Shown here: piece after piece, positions 16,453 to 25,309 of the stretch
Position numbering within the stretch: position 1 is the stretch's first letter
How the letters are laid out: every line of letters begins with the position of its first letter
NCBI GenBank assembly: GCA_050180895.1
Contig: JBFXDS010000001.1
Coordinates: 930,001 to 994,000, forward strand
DNA length: 64,000 nt
From: JBGPEQ01 sp050180895
Lineage (GTDB): Bacteria > Pseudomonadota > Alphaproteobacteria > Dongiales > Dongiaceae
Reading direction: 5' to 3'
Made by a program: the position numbers and the translations under genes
The notes under the pieces: model-generated
The model's input: only the letters and a program-made list of their open reading frames with translations
Told to the model about the DNA's origin: nothing
Database searches by the model: none

Positions 16453-16863
16453 ATGGCGCGCGTCACGGTCGAAGACTGCATCCTGAAGATACCCAACCGC
16501 TTTGACCTCGTCATGCTGGCGGCACAGCGGGCGCGGGACATTTCTTCCGGCGCGGCGCTGTCGATCGACCGCGACAACGACAAGAACCCGGTCGTTGCCC
16601 TGCGCGAGATCGCCGATACGACGATCGATCTCGAAGCGCTGCAGAACAGCCTGGTTCAGGGCTTGCGCAAGCATGTCGAGACCGAGGAGCCTGTCGAGGA
16701 GGGCGGCTTCGGCTCGGGCGACGCCGACATCCTCAGCGACTTGACGCAGACGCAGGCGGAAGCGGGCGAGGAGGGCGACGACGACATCGATGGCGAGTTC
16801 GAGGATGAGCCGCTCGCCGACGAGGACGCCGATGCCGGACCAACCGGATCGGAGGGGCAATAG
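16453..16863 (+). CDS. rpoZ: RNA polymerase omega subunit
   Basis: A 136-residue protein whose first 65 residues are the omega fold: MARVTVEDC, IPNRFDLVMLAAQRARDIS and NPVVALREIAD. The long acidic, low-complexity tail (Glu/Asp/Gly) is common in alphaproteobacteria. Omega assists assembly of beta' and, in many proteobacteria, forms a ppGpp site. The ATG at 16453 was chosen over an upstream TTG because family members begin MARVTV. The gene directly precedes the ppGpp synthetase gene. Confidence 0.96.
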   Translation: MARVTVEDCILKIPNRFDLVMLAAQRARDISSGAALSIDRDNDKNPVVALREIADTTIDLEALQNSLVQGLRKHVETEEPVEEGGFGSGDADILSDLTQTQAEAGEEGDDDIDGEFEDEPLADEDADAGPTGSEGQ

Positions 16864-16976
16864 CGCGCACCCGCAACCGTCGGCATAGCCGCCAGGGAGA
16901 AAACTCGGCAGGGAGTGGAGCAGGCGGAGCGCCGGATACGGACGCGGGGGAAGGCGGCTATGGGCAGTGACCCTCG

Positions 16977-19127
16977 ATGATCCGCCAGTTCCAACTCGTT
17001 GAGAGCGTCAAGGCCTATGATCCGGGCGCGGATGAGGATGCCCTCAACCGCGCCTATGTTTTTTCGATGAAGGCGCACGGCTCGCAGGAGCGCGCCTCCG
17101 GCGACCCCTATTTCAGCCATCCGCTCGAGGTCGCCAACATCCTCACCAAGATGAAGCTGGACGGCGCGTCGATCATCACGGCGCTGCTCCACGATACCGT
17201 CGAGGATACCGAAGCCACGCTCGGCCAGATCGAGCAGCTGTTCGGCAAGGAGGTGGCGCGCCTCGTCGACGGCGTTACCAAGCTGTCCCGCATCGAGCTC
17301 CAGTCCGATCATTCCAAGCATGCGGAGAACTTCCGCAAGCTGGTCCTCGCCATGTCGGAGGACATCCGCGTTCTGCTGGTGAAGCTGGCCGACCGTCTGC
17401 ACAACATGCAGACGCTGCATCACATCAAGGACGTCCAGAAGCGGGCGCGTATCGCCCGCGAGACGCTCGAGATCTACGCGCCGCTGGCCGAGCGCATCGG
17501 CATGCACCAGATGAAGGACGAACTGGAGAACCTGGCCTTCGCCCAACTCCACCCGGAGGCGCGCGATTCGATCATGCAGCGCCTGACCTTCCTGCGCGAG
17601 AGCGGGCAGCCGCGGGTCGACCGCATCATCGACGAACTGAAACGGACGCTGAAGGCGGAGGGCGTCGACGCCGCCGTCTCCGGCCGCGAGAAGACGCCTT
17701 ATTCGATCTGGCGCAAGATGCAGCGCAAGAACGTCCCCTTCGAGCAGCTGTCGGACATCATCGCCTTCCGCATCGTCGTCGCGGGCGTGCCCGATTGCTA
17801 TCGCGCGCTCGGCGTCCTCCACAGCTCCTATTCCATGGTGCCGGGGCGCTTCAAGGACTATATCAGCACGCCGAAGCCCAACGGCTATCGCTCGCTGCAC
17901 ACCGGAATCATCGGGCCGGAGAAGCAGCGCATCGAGATCCAGATCCGGACGCGGGAGATGCACGAGATCGCCGAATTCGGCGTCGCCGCCCACTGGCGCT
18001 ACAAGGAAGGGGGACCGTCGGTCGACGGCCGCCAATATCGCTGGCTGCGCGAGCTGCTCGACATCCTCGAGCACGCCGCCGGGCCCGAGGACTTCCTCGA
18101 GCATACCAAGCTCGAGATGTTCCAGGACCAGGTGTTCTGCTTCACGCCCAAGGGGGACCTGATCGCGCTGCCGCGCAACGCCACCCCCGTCGACTTTGCC
18201 TATGCGGTGCACTCGGAGGTCGGCAACACCTGCGTCGGCGCCAAGATCAACGGCCGCCACATGCCGCTGCGCACGCAGCTTCACAACGGCGACCAGGTGG
18301 AGATCGTCACGTCGCGGGCGCAGACTCCGTCGCCGACCTGGGAGCGCTTCGTCGTCACCGGCAAGGCGCGCGCCTGCATCCGGAGGTTCATCCGCACCCA
18401 GCAACGGGCGCAATATATCGAGCTCGGCCGCGCCATCCTGCAGAAGGCCTTCAAGCAGGAGGGCTATGACTTCAGCGAGAAGGCGCTGGAGGGCGTGCTC
18501 AAGAAATTCCACTGCGAGTCGGTCGACGACCTGTTCGCCGCGGTGGGCGAGGGCCTGCAGACGGAGCGCGAGGTGATGAACGCCGTCTTTCCCGGGACTC
18601 AGACGGGAAAGTCGCGGACCGCGAAGATCATGCTGCCGGGCGCCCGGCGCGCGCGCGGCGACAAGGCCAAGGGCCATGCGGTGCCCATCACCGGCCTCAT
18701 TCCCGGCATGGCCGTCCATTTCGCCGGTTGCTGCCATCCGCTGCCCGGCGATCGCATCGTCGGCATCGTCACTACCGGCAAGGGCGTCACCATTCACACC
18801 ATCGACTGCGAAACGCTCGAGAGCTTCGCCGAATCGCCCGAGCGCTGGCTCGACGTCGCCTGGAGCATGGGCCCCGAAGGGGACGGCATGCATGTCGGCC
18901 GGCTGCATGTCGTGCTCGCCAACGGGCCGGGCAATCTCGGCAGCATGTCGACGGTGATCGGCCGGGCGAACGGAAACATCTCCAACCTGAAGATCACCAG
19001 CCGGTCGGTCGATTTCTTCGAGCTGATGGTCGATGTCGAGGTCAGCGACGTCCGTCATCTCACGAACATCATCGCCGCCTTGCGGGCGACGCCGGTGGTC
19101 AACTCCGTCGAGCGCGCCCGCGGCTGA
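16977..19127 (+). CDS. rsh: Bifunctional (p)ppGpp synthetase/hydrolase (RelA/SpoT homologue)
   Basis: A 716-residue long RSH protein. The N-terminal HD hydrolase domain keeps its metal ligands (FSHP and H72-D73 in HDTVEDT). The synthetase domain contains EKTPYSIWRKM, SDIIAFRIVV and the GYRSLHT substrate motif. TGS follows at about 385-445 (VFCFTPKGDLIALP), then a conserved Cys/His stretch (HFAGCCHPLPGD) and a C-terminal ACT domain. Both catalytic halves look intact, so it can make and degrade (p)ppGpp, as expected for the single Rsh of alphaproteobacteria. It lies downstream of rpoZ and upstream of the pdxJ-acpS-lepB-rnc-era run. Confidence 0.96.
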   Translation: MIRQFQLVESVKAYDPGADEDALNRAYVFSMKAHGSQERASGDPYFSHPLEVANILTKMKLDGASIITALLHDTVEDTEATLGQIEQLFGKEVARLVDGVTKLSRIELQSDHSKHAENFRKLVLAMSEDIRVLLVKLADRLHNMQTLHHIKDVQKRARIARETLEIYAPLAERIGMHQMKDELENLAFAQLHPEARDSIMQRLTFLRESGQPRVDRIIDELKRTLKAEGVDAAVSGREKTPYSIWRKMQRKNVPFEQLSDIIAFRIVVAGVPDCYRALGVLHSSYSMVPGRFKDYISTPKPNGYRSLHTGIIGPEKQRIEIQIRTREMHEIAEFGVAAHWRYKEGGPSVDGRQYRWLRELLDILEHAAGPEDFLEHTKLEMFQDQVFCFTPKGDLIALPRNATPVDFAYAVHSEVGNTCVGAKINGRHMPLRTQLHNGDQVEIVTSRAQTPSPTWERFVVTGKARACIRRFIRTQQRAQYIELGRAILQKAFKQEGYDFSEKALEGVLKKFHCESVDDLFAAVGEGLQTEREVMNAVFPGTQTGKSRTAKIMLPGARRARGDKAKGHAVPITGLIPGMAVHFAGCCHPLPGDRIVGIVTTGKGVTIHTIDCETLESFAESPERWLDVAWSMGPEGDGMHVGRLHVVLANGPGNLGSMSTVIGRANGNISNLKITSRSVDFFELMVDVEVSDVRHLTNIIAALRATPVVNSVERARG

Positions 19128-19168
19128 TCGCTGTCTGCCGCGCAGGTCCGGAAGGCTCGTTGTGCCCT

Positions 19169-19723
19169 ATGTTCCGTCGTCGCCAAAGTCTCACGCTGAG
19201 CCAGCGGGTCCGGGATTTCATCTGGCCCCGCGCCGGCTGGTGGCGGGCGTCGAAATACGTCGTCTACCGCGTGCGGCGGCTCCCCGGCTCGCCGGCCCGG
19301 ATCGCGCTCGGGTTTGCCTGCGGCGCCTTCGTCTCGTTCACGCCGCTGTTCGGCCTGCACTACCTGCTGGCGATCGCCACGGCATGGCTGCTCCGCGGCA
19401 GCGTCGTCGCGTCCTTCCTCGGGGCCAACCTCGGCTGGTTCTATCCCCTGATCCTGGTCTGGACATACAATCTCGGGACCCGGATCATGGGGGCGTCCGG
19501 AGCCTTGCGCGTCCCGCCGGCCGGTTCGGACGAGCTGCTGCGTCACCCATGGAGCGCGTTCCTTCCCACCATGATCGGTTCGGTGCCCGTCGGGCTGGCG
19601 ATTGCCACGCTCTCGTTCGCGTTCGCGTACTGGGCGATCGTCGCCTATCGCAGCCTGCGGCAACGTCGCGTCGCCCGGCACGGCCGGGCGCGTCACGCCG
19701 CGCTTGAGGAGACCCGGCCATGA
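19169..19723 (+). CDS. DUF2062 membrane protein
   Basis: A 184-residue protein starting at ATG 19169 (MFRRRQ). The basic N-terminal third resembles the family signature (SPARIALGFACGAFVSFTPLFGLHY). It is followed by membrane segments around residues 50-68, 72-102 and 136-158, and a basic tail. DUF2062 proteins are small inner-membrane proteins of unknown function, often found between rel and pdxJ in this bacterial class. Its stop overlaps the pdxJ start (ATGA), so translation is coupled. Confidence 0.85.
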   Translation: MFRRRQSLTLSQRVRDFIWPRAGWWRASKYVVYRVRRLPGSPARIALGFACGAFVSFTPLFGLHYLLAIATAWLLRGSVVASFLGANLGWFYPLILVWTYNLGTRIMGASGALRVPPAGSDELLRHPWSAFLPTMIGSVPVGLAIATLSFAFAYWAIVAYRSLRQRRVARHGRARHAALEETRP

Positions 19724-20475
19724 AGCGCCATCTTCGTCTCGGCGTGAACATCGACCACGTCGCCACGATCCGCAATGCGCGCGGCGGCGGTCACCCCGAT
19801 CCGGTGCGGGCCGCGCGGCTGGCGGAGAATGCCGGCGCCGACGGCATCACGGCGCATTTGCGGGAGGACCGCCGCCACATCTCCGACGACGACATCGCAC
19901 GGCTGATGCGCGAGCTGACGCGGCCGCTCAATCTCGAGATGGCGGCGACGGACGAGATGCTGGCCATCGCTCTGAAGCACAAGCCGCACGCCGCCTGCCT
20001 GGTGCCGGAGAAGCGCGCGGAGCGCACCACCGAGGGCGGCCTCGACGTGCGCGGCGGCCAGGATCATCTCCGCCCCTTCGTCCGAGCGCTGTGCGCCGCC
20101 GGCATCCGCGTCTCGCTGTTCGTCGAGCCCGATCCGGCGCAGCTCGACGCGGCGCGGCGGCTCGAGGCCGACATCGTCGAATTGCACACGGGTGCCTACT
20201 GCGAGTCCGAAGGGGATATCCGCGCGCATCATCTTCGCCGCATCGTCGCTGCCGCCGCCCATGCCGAGGCGATCGGCCTCGAATGCCATGCCGGCCACGG
20301 CCTGACCTTCGAGACGGTCGGCCCCGTCGCGGCGATTCCCGCGGTCGTCGAGCTCAACATCGGCCACTTCCTCGTCGGCGAGGCCATCTTCGGCGGCCTC
20401 GACAGCGCCATCCGCCGCATGCGCGCGCTGATGGACAAGGCCCGCGCCGAATCCGGCGGCGAGAGGAGCGCATGA
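19720..20475 (+). CDS. pdxJ: Pyridoxine 5'-phosphate synthase
   Basis: A 251-residue TIM-barrel enzyme condensing 1-deoxyxylulose 5-phosphate with 3-amino-2-oxopropyl phosphate to give pyridoxine 5'-phosphate. The N-terminal LGVNIDHVATIRNARGG, the AHLREDRRHI loop, the LEMAATDEM and CLVPEKR segments, and the C-terminal GHFLVGEAIFGGL are all typical. Overlaps of 4 bp at both ends (DUF2062 and acpS) place it in one operon. It supplies PLP, used by several enzymes in this window. Confidence 0.97.
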   Translation: MKRHLRLGVNIDHVATIRNARGGGHPDPVRAARLAENAGADGITAHLREDRRHISDDDIARLMRELTRPLNLEMAATDEMLAIALKHKPHAACLVPEKRAERTTEGGLDVRGGQDHLRPFVRALCAAGIRVSLFVEPDPAQLDAARRLEADIVELHTGAYCESEGDIRAHHLRRIVAAAAHAEAIGLECHAGHGLTFETVGPVAAIPAVVELNIGHFLVGEAIFGGLDSAIRRMRALMDKARAESGGERSA

Positions 20476-20879
20476 TTCTCGGCATCGGCAGCGACGTCAT
20501 CGACATCCGGCGCGTCGAGCGGACGCTGGAGCGCTACGGCCGGCGCTTCGTCGATCGCATCTTCACGGAGATCGAGCAGCGGAAGTCCGACGGCCGCCGC
20601 AACCGGGCCGCCAGCTATGCCAAGCGCTTCGCCGCCAAGGAGGCCTGCTCCAAGGCGCTCGGCACCGGCTTCCGCAACGGCGTCTTCTGGCGCGATCTCG
20701 GGGTCGTCAACCTCCCCTCCGGCAAGCCGACATTGGCGCTGACCGGCGGCGCGGCGCAGCGGCTGGCCGAGATGACGCCGCCGGGGATGCGGCCGCAGAT
20801 CGACCTCACCATCACGGACGATTTTCCGCAAGCGCAGGCCATCGTCATCATCTCGGCCGTCCCCGACCCGGCGGCCTGA
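20472..20879 (+). CDS. acpS: Holo-[acyl-carrier-protein] synthase
   Basis: A 135-residue phosphopantetheinyl transferase beginning at ATG 20472, inside the end of pdxJ. The GIGSDVIDIRRVE start with its metal-binding Asp, and the RFAAKEACSKALGTGF motif with the catalytic Glu and Lys, identify it. It activates acyl carrier protein by transferring 4'-phosphopantetheine from CoA. Length and position are standard for alphaproteobacteria. Confidence 0.96.
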   Translation: MILGIGSDVIDIRRVERTLERYGRRFVDRIFTEIEQRKSDGRRNRAASYAKRFAAKEACSKALGTGFRNGVFWRDLGVVNLPSGKPTLALTGGAAQRLAEMTPPGMRPQIDLTITDDFPQAQAIVIISAVPDPAA

Positions 20880-20970
20880 CCGTGGCGGTGACGGTTGCGC
20901 TTGACAGCCCCGGCTGCCGTGGGCTTGATCCTGCTGCCTTTCATCTCCAGTCCGCCCGCATCTCCAGTAC

Positions 20971-21720
20971 ATGGCAGGCCCCAGACCTATGACACGCCAC
21001 AGCGCCGGCTCCTTCATGGAAACGGTGCGGACCATCATCTATGCGGTCCTCATCGCCATCGTCGTGCGGACGTTCGCCTACGAGCCGTTCAACATCCCGT
21101 CGGGCTCGATGAAGCCGACCTTGCTGGAAGGCGACTATCTCTTCGTGAAGAAGTGGATCTATGGCTACAGCCGCCATTCCCTGCCGTTCAGCTGGCCTCC
21201 CTTTTCCGGGCGCGTGTGGTCGGGGCCGGTGCAGCGCGGCGACGTCGTCGTCTTCAAGGTGCCGACCGACAACAAGACCGACTACATCAAGCGTATCGTC
21301 GGCCTTCCCGGCGACCGCATCCAGATCAAGGGCGGCATCCTCCACATCAACGATCAGCCGGTGCAGCGCGAGCAAATCGAGGACTGGATCGACGAGGACA
21401 GGAACGGCGAGCGGTTCCACCGATACATCGAGACTCTGCCGGGCGGCGTGCAGCACATCATCATCGAGGAATCGGACGACAACCCGCGGCCGGACTCCGA
21501 CAATACCGAAGTCTTCACGGTGCCGCCGGGCCACTATTTCGGCATGGGGGACAATCGCGACAACTCCGCCGACAGCCGCGTCTGGGGCGCCATCCCGGCG
21601 GAGAATCTCGTCGGCCGCGCCTCCTTTATCTTCTATTCGACCGCCGCCGGCAACCTCTGGCCGATCTGGGAAGCCGTGCCGGAGACGCGCCTGGACCGGC
21701 TGATGACCGGAATTCATTGA
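20971..21720 (+). CDS. lepB: Signal peptidase I
   Basis: A 249-residue inner-membrane protease with one N-terminal membrane segment (about 18-36). The catalytic dyad is visible: S46 in NIPSGSMKPT and K107 in DYIKRIVGLPGD. Box E, GDNRDNSADSR, follows near residue 195. It removes signal peptides from exported proteins such as the secreted proteins at 40.5, 49.2, 53.4 and 54.4 kb. A second ATG six codons in is possible. The stop overlaps the rnc start. Confidence 0.96.
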   Translation: MAGPRPMTRHSAGSFMETVRTIIYAVLIAIVVRTFAYEPFNIPSGSMKPTLLEGDYLFVKKWIYGYSRHSLPFSWPPFSGRVWSGPVQRGDVVVFKVPTDNKTDYIKRIVGLPGDRIQIKGGILHINDQPVQREQIEDWIDEDRNGERFHRYIETLPGGVQHIIIEESDDNPRPDSDNTEVFTVPPGHYFGMGDNRDNSADSRVWGAIPAENLVGRASFIFYSTAAGNLWPIWEAVPETRLDRLMTGIH

Positions 21721-22442
21721 GCCGCGCCACCGCCGCCGAGTTGTCCGAGGCGCTCGCCGAGACGTTCGGTCATCGGTTCGCCCATCCGGAGCTGCTGCGT
21801 GAGGCGCTGACGCATCCCAGCGCCTCCGCCCCCGGAAGCGGAAAGTCGGCGCGCGCGCACCCGGCCCGGTTGCGCGGCTACGAGCGGCTGGAGTTTCTGG
21901 GCGACCGCGTGCTCGGCCTCGTCGTTGCCGATCTCCTGTACAATGCCTTCCCGCAGGAGGACGAGGGCGCGCTGGCAAAGCGTCTGGCGGTTCTCGCGAG
22001 CGAAGATTCGCTCGCACGCGTCGCCGCGGCCGCCAATCTGGGCGCCCATGTCGTGCTGTCGAAGGCGGAATCCCTGGCGGGTGGCCGCAAGAACCCGGCG
22101 CTGCTGGCCGATGCCTGCGAGGCGGCCATCGGCGCGCTCTATCTCGATGGCGGGCTTGCCGCCGCGGCCGCTTTCATCGGTCGCTTTTGGCGACCCCTGA
22201 TGACGGCCGAGGCAAAGCCGCCGCAGGACGCGAAGACCGCGCTGCAGGAGTGGGCGCAGGGCGCCGCCCTTCCGCTGCCGGTCTACCGGACGGTGCGGAC
22301 CGAGGGCCCCGCGCATGAGCCGCTCTTCGTCGTCGAGGTCGGGGTGCAGGGCCAGCCCGTGGTGACCGCCACCGGCCGCACCAAGCGCACGGCCGAGCAG
22401 GCTGCCGCGGCGCAAATGCTCGAGACTCTGAAGGACCGTTGA
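21717..22442 (+). CDS. rnc: Ribonuclease III
   Basis: A 241-residue double-strand-specific endoribonuclease. The signature ERLEFLGDRVLG and the second acidic site DACEAAIGALYLDGG carry the metal ligands. The C-terminal double-stranded RNA-binding domain spans about 168-238 (KTALQEWAQG, ending RTKRTAEQAAAAQMLE). The start is a TTG at 21717 that overlaps the lepB stop (TTGA). No ATG lies before the RNase III core in this frame apart from far upstream ones inside lepB. A 27-bp inverted repeat follows directly downstream. Confidence 0.93.
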   Translation: MSRATAAELSEALAETFGHRFAHPELLREALTHPSASAPGSGKSARAHPARLRGYERLEFLGDRVLGLVVADLLYNAFPQEDEGALAKRLAVLASEDSLARVAAAANLGAHVVLSKAESLAGGRKNPALLADACEAAIGALYLDGGLAAAAAFIGRFWRPLMTAEAKPPQDAKTALQEWAQGAALPLPVYRTVRTEGPAHEPLFVVEVGVQGQPVVTATGRTKRTAEQAAAAQMLETLKDR

Positions 22443-22461
22443 TGCGTGCACGCTGCCGGTG

Positions 22462-22552
22462 CTGTAGGGTCGAGCGGCGCTCGCCCTCTTTGACCAATGG
22501 CTCCGCCGGTCCCGGCCGTGGCGATGAGGGCGAGCGCCGCTCGCCCCTACAG
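22462..22552. repeat. 27-bp near-perfect inverted repeat between rnc and era
   Basis: Arms at 22462-22488 and 22526-22552 pair at 26 of 27 positions (one T/G difference) around a 37-nt spacer. The arms begin CTGTAGGG and end GCTCGCCCTC. In an rnc-era transcript this would form one long, nearly unbroken double-stranded stem. It could be a mobile palindromic repeat, an RNase III substrate, or both. Confidence 0.85.
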
Positions 22553-22595
22553 CGGCTGGATCGAGAGCGCAGGGCTTCGCCAGAGGGCCGCGGCG

Positions 22596-23501
22596 ATGGC
22601 TGAGGCGCCGACGCGCTGCGGGTTCGTGGCCATCCTCGGCGCCCCCAACGTCGGCAAGTCGACGCTGCTGAACCACCTGGTCGGCGCCAAGGTGTCGATC
22701 GTCTCCCCCAAGGTGCAGACCACGCGCATGCGCGTCCTCGGCGTCGCCGTCCGCGATTCGGCCCAGCTCGTGTTCATCGACACGCCCGGCATCTTCGCGC
22801 CGCGCCGGCGGCTCGACCGCGCCATGGTGCGCGCCGCCTGGCGCGGCGCCGAGGAGGCCGATCTGGTGCTGCTGCTGGCCGACGCGTCGCGGCGCGGCAT
22901 CGACGACGACACGCGCCGCATCCTCGACGGCCTGAAGGCCGCCGGGCGCAAGGCGATCCTGGCGCTCAACAAGATCGATCTCGTGCCGCACGAGAAGCTG
23001 CTGGCGCTGGCGCGGACCTACGATGCCGAGAGTGTATTCACCGACGTCTTCATGATTTCGGCAGCGACCGGCGACGGCGTCGAAGATCTCGCCCGCGCCT
23101 TGGCGGCGCGCCTTCCCGAAGGCCCCTGGCACTTCCCGGAGGACCAGCTCTCCGACCTACCGGTCCGCCTGCTGGCCGCCGAGATCACGCGCGAGCATCT
23201 GTTCCGCCAGCTGCATGACGAGCTGCCCTACGAGCTGGCCGTCGAGCCCGAGACCTGGGAGGACTTCAAGGACGGCAGCGCCCGCATCGGTCAGGTGATC
23301 TATATCCAGCGCGACAGCCAGAAGCCGATCGTGCTCGGCCGCGGCGGCCGGCGCATCAAGGCCGTCCGCGAGGCGGCGCAGACGGAGATCGCGCAGCTGA
23401 TCGGCCGCAAGGCGCATCTCTTCCTGCACGTGAACGTGCGCGAGAATTGGGCCGAGGAGCGCGAGCGCTACCGCGACCTCGGCCTCGACTACGACGCGTA
23501 G
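22596..23501 (+). CDS. era: GTPase Era
   Basis: A 301-residue GTPase for 30S ribosome assembly. The GTPase domain contains ILGAPNVGKST (15-23), the DTPG switch and NKID. The C-terminal KH domain contains VLGRGGRRIKAVREAAQTEI, which binds the 3' end of 16S rRNA. The start was placed at ATG 22596 (MAEAPTRCGF) because the frame upstream to 22497 reads through the inverted-repeat element. It is separated from rnc by 153 bp, an unusual gap for this otherwise overlapping operon. Confidence 0.96.
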   Translation: MAEAPTRCGFVAILGAPNVGKSTLLNHLVGAKVSIVSPKVQTTRMRVLGVAVRDSAQLVFIDTPGIFAPRRRLDRAMVRAAWRGAEEADLVLLLADASRRGIDDDTRRILDGLKAAGRKAILALNKIDLVPHEKLLALARTYDAESVFTDVFMISAATGDGVEDLARALAARLPEGPWHFPEDQLSDLPVRLLAAEITREHLFRQLHDELPYELAVEPETWEDFKDGSARIGQVIYIQRDSQKPIVLGRGGRRIKAVREAAQTEIAQLIGRKAHLFLHVNVRENWAEERERYRDLGLDYDA

Positions 23502-23503
23502 GG

Positions 23504-23543
23504 GCGGCGGGTTTGGACTTGGGGCGTATCGTCCAAACGCCGC
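23504..23543. terminator. Hairpin after era
   Basis: GCGGCGGGTTTGGAC at 23504-23518 pairs with GTCCAAACGCCGC at 23531-23543, with a two-base bulge and a 12-nt loop, just after the era stop. It lies between convergent era and phoD. It lacks a T-tract, so termination is likely only by position and strength. Confidence 0.4.
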
Positions 23544-23594
23544 GATGCCCCGGCGCGGAAATACGGTAGACCACCCCCGCCCGCGGCGCCCCGC

Positions 23595-25190
23595 CTATGA
23601 GGCCGCGTCCGGCGCCAGATCCACCTTGTAGATCTCTTGCCCGGTCAGGTCCTTCAGGCTGACGGTCATGCCGCCCGTCGCGGCGTCGATCCGCATTTGG
23701 CCGAAGAACTGCAGCCCGGCGGAGGGTGGCAGGTCCGACTGGCCCTCGGGCGGCGCCTTCTGGAACATCACCTGCGGCCCGAACGTGTCGTCGAGCTTGT
23801 TGGGGCCGAAGCTGCCGGCGTTGAGCGGGCCGGCGACGAACTCCCAGAAGGGCAGGAAGTCCTGGAACTGCGCCCGGTTGGGATCGTAGCGGTGGGCCGC
23901 CGCGTAATGCACGTCGGCCGTCAGCCAGACCACGTTGCGGATATCGTTCGTCTTGATGAAGCGCAGCAGGCCGGCCATCTCCATCTCGCGGCCGAGCGCC
24001 GGCCCGTCGCCGTTGGCGAGGTTCTCGAAGGCCGCATCGCCGTCCGGCACGATCAGCCCGACCGGCATGTCCGCGGCGATCGCCTTCCAGGTCGCCCGCG
24101 ACATCAGCAGCGCCTGCTTCAGCCAGGCGATTTGCGGGCGGCCGAGGAAGTCGGTGTCCGGTCCGGGCACGCCCTGGCGATTGGCGGTGTTGGCGCCGCG
24201 GTAGCTCCGCATGTCCACGACGAAGATGTCGAGCTGCGGTCCATAGTGGATCGTGCGGTAGATGCGCTCGCCGTCCTCGGCGCCGAGCCGCGTCGGCGTG
24301 TATTCGAGGAAGGCCCGCTTGGCCCGCGCCGCCAGCAGCGGCACGCTCATCACCGTGTAGCCCTTCTTCCTCTCGGCCTCGCCGAGCGTCTCCGTCGGGT
24401 ACCAGTTGTTGACCGTCTCGTGGTCGTCCCACTGGAAGATCTGCGGCACCTCGGCGTTGAAGCGCCGCAGGTTCTCGTCGAGCATGTTGTACTTGTAGTT
24501 GGCGCGATACTCGGCCAGCGTCTCCGCCACCTTGGCCTTCTCCTCGAGGGTGACGTTCTTCCAGATGGTGCCGTCGGGGAGTTTCTTCTCCGCCGCGATC
24601 GGCCCGTCGGCATAGATGCAGTCGCCGGAATGGATGAAGAGGTCGGGCTGCTGGCTGCGCATCGTTTCGTAGATCTTCATCCCGCCCCAGTCGAGGTTGA
24701 TGCCCCAGCCCTGGCCGACCGTGTCGCCGCCCCAGACGATGTTGAGGTCGCGCGCCGCGGCCGGCGCCGTGCGGAACCGCCCGACCAGCGGGCCGTTGAC
24801 GGTCGTGAGATCCGACAGATCCTCGAAGCTGACGCGATAGAAGATCTGCTCGCCGGACGGCAGGTCCTGCAGAGTGACGCGAGCTGTGAAGTCGGTGTCC
24901 TCCATCGCGGCCGGCCCGACGACGCGCCGGGCATTGGCGAAGCTCTCGCTGGTCCCGTACTCCACGAGCATCCGCGCCGGGCGGTCGCTGCGGCTCCAGA
25001 TCACCGCGCTGTCGGTGCCGACGTCGCCGCTCATGATGCCGCAGGGCAGGCCCGGCAGGGCGGTGTCGGAGGTGGCGGCCAGGGCCGCCCGGCTGCCGAG
25101 GATGAAGGGCGCGCCGATGCCGGCGATGGCGAGCGTGGCGGCGGAGCGACGCAGGAACGAGCGGCGTGGCAGGAGTACTGTCTGGCGCAT
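23595..25190 (-). CDS. phoD: PhoD-type alkaline phosphatase, Tat-exported
   Basis: A 531-residue protein. The N-terminus RRSFLRRSA is a twin-arginine signal, and cleavage is expected after the ALA near residue 38. A PhoD N-terminal beta-domain (LPCGIMSGDVGTDSAVIWSR) precedes a metallophosphatase core with GGDTVG, HSGDCIYAD, WDDHETVNNW and a later TADVHYAA. These carry the Fe/Ca ligands. Periplasmic phosphodiesterase/phosphomonoesterase activity for phosphate scavenging is expected. A clean CGGAGGAAG ribosome site precedes the ATG. It is inserted, on the opposite strand, between era and recO, which are usually adjacent. Confidence 0.92.
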   Translation of the reverse strand: MRQTVLLPRRSFLRRSAATLAIAGIGAPFILGSRAALAATSDTALPGLPCGIMSGDVGTDSAVIWSRSDRPARMLVEYGTSESFANARRVVGPAAMEDTDFTARVTLQDLPSGEQIFYRVSFEDLSDLTTVNGPLVGRFRTAPAAARDLNIVWGGDTVGQGWGINLDWGGMKIYETMRSQQPDLFIHSGDCIYADGPIAAEKKLPDGTIWKNVTLEEKAKVAETLAEYRANYKYNMLDENLRRFNAEVPQIFQWDDHETVNNWYPTETLGEAERKKGYTVMSVPLLAARAKRAFLEYTPTRLGAEDGERIYRTIHYGPQLDIFVVDMRSYRGANTANRQGVPGPDTDFLGRPQIAWLKQALLMSRATWKAIAADMPVGLIVPDGDAAFENLANGDGPALGREMEMAGLLRFIKTNDIRNVVWLTADVHYAAAHRYDPNRAQFQDFLPFWEFVAGPLNAGSFGPNKLDDTFGPQVMFQKAPPEGQSDLPPSAGLQFFGQMRIDAATGGMTVSLKDLTGQEIYKVDLAPDAAS

Positions 25191-25309
25191 GGCTTCCTCC
25201 GGAGCTTGGCAAGGGAACGCACCGACTATCGATGCCGGCTGTTACAACTGCCCGGCATGATGGTTGACGAATCGGTGACGGCGCCCGCGTCCGGCGCTAC
25301 CTTGCGCCG

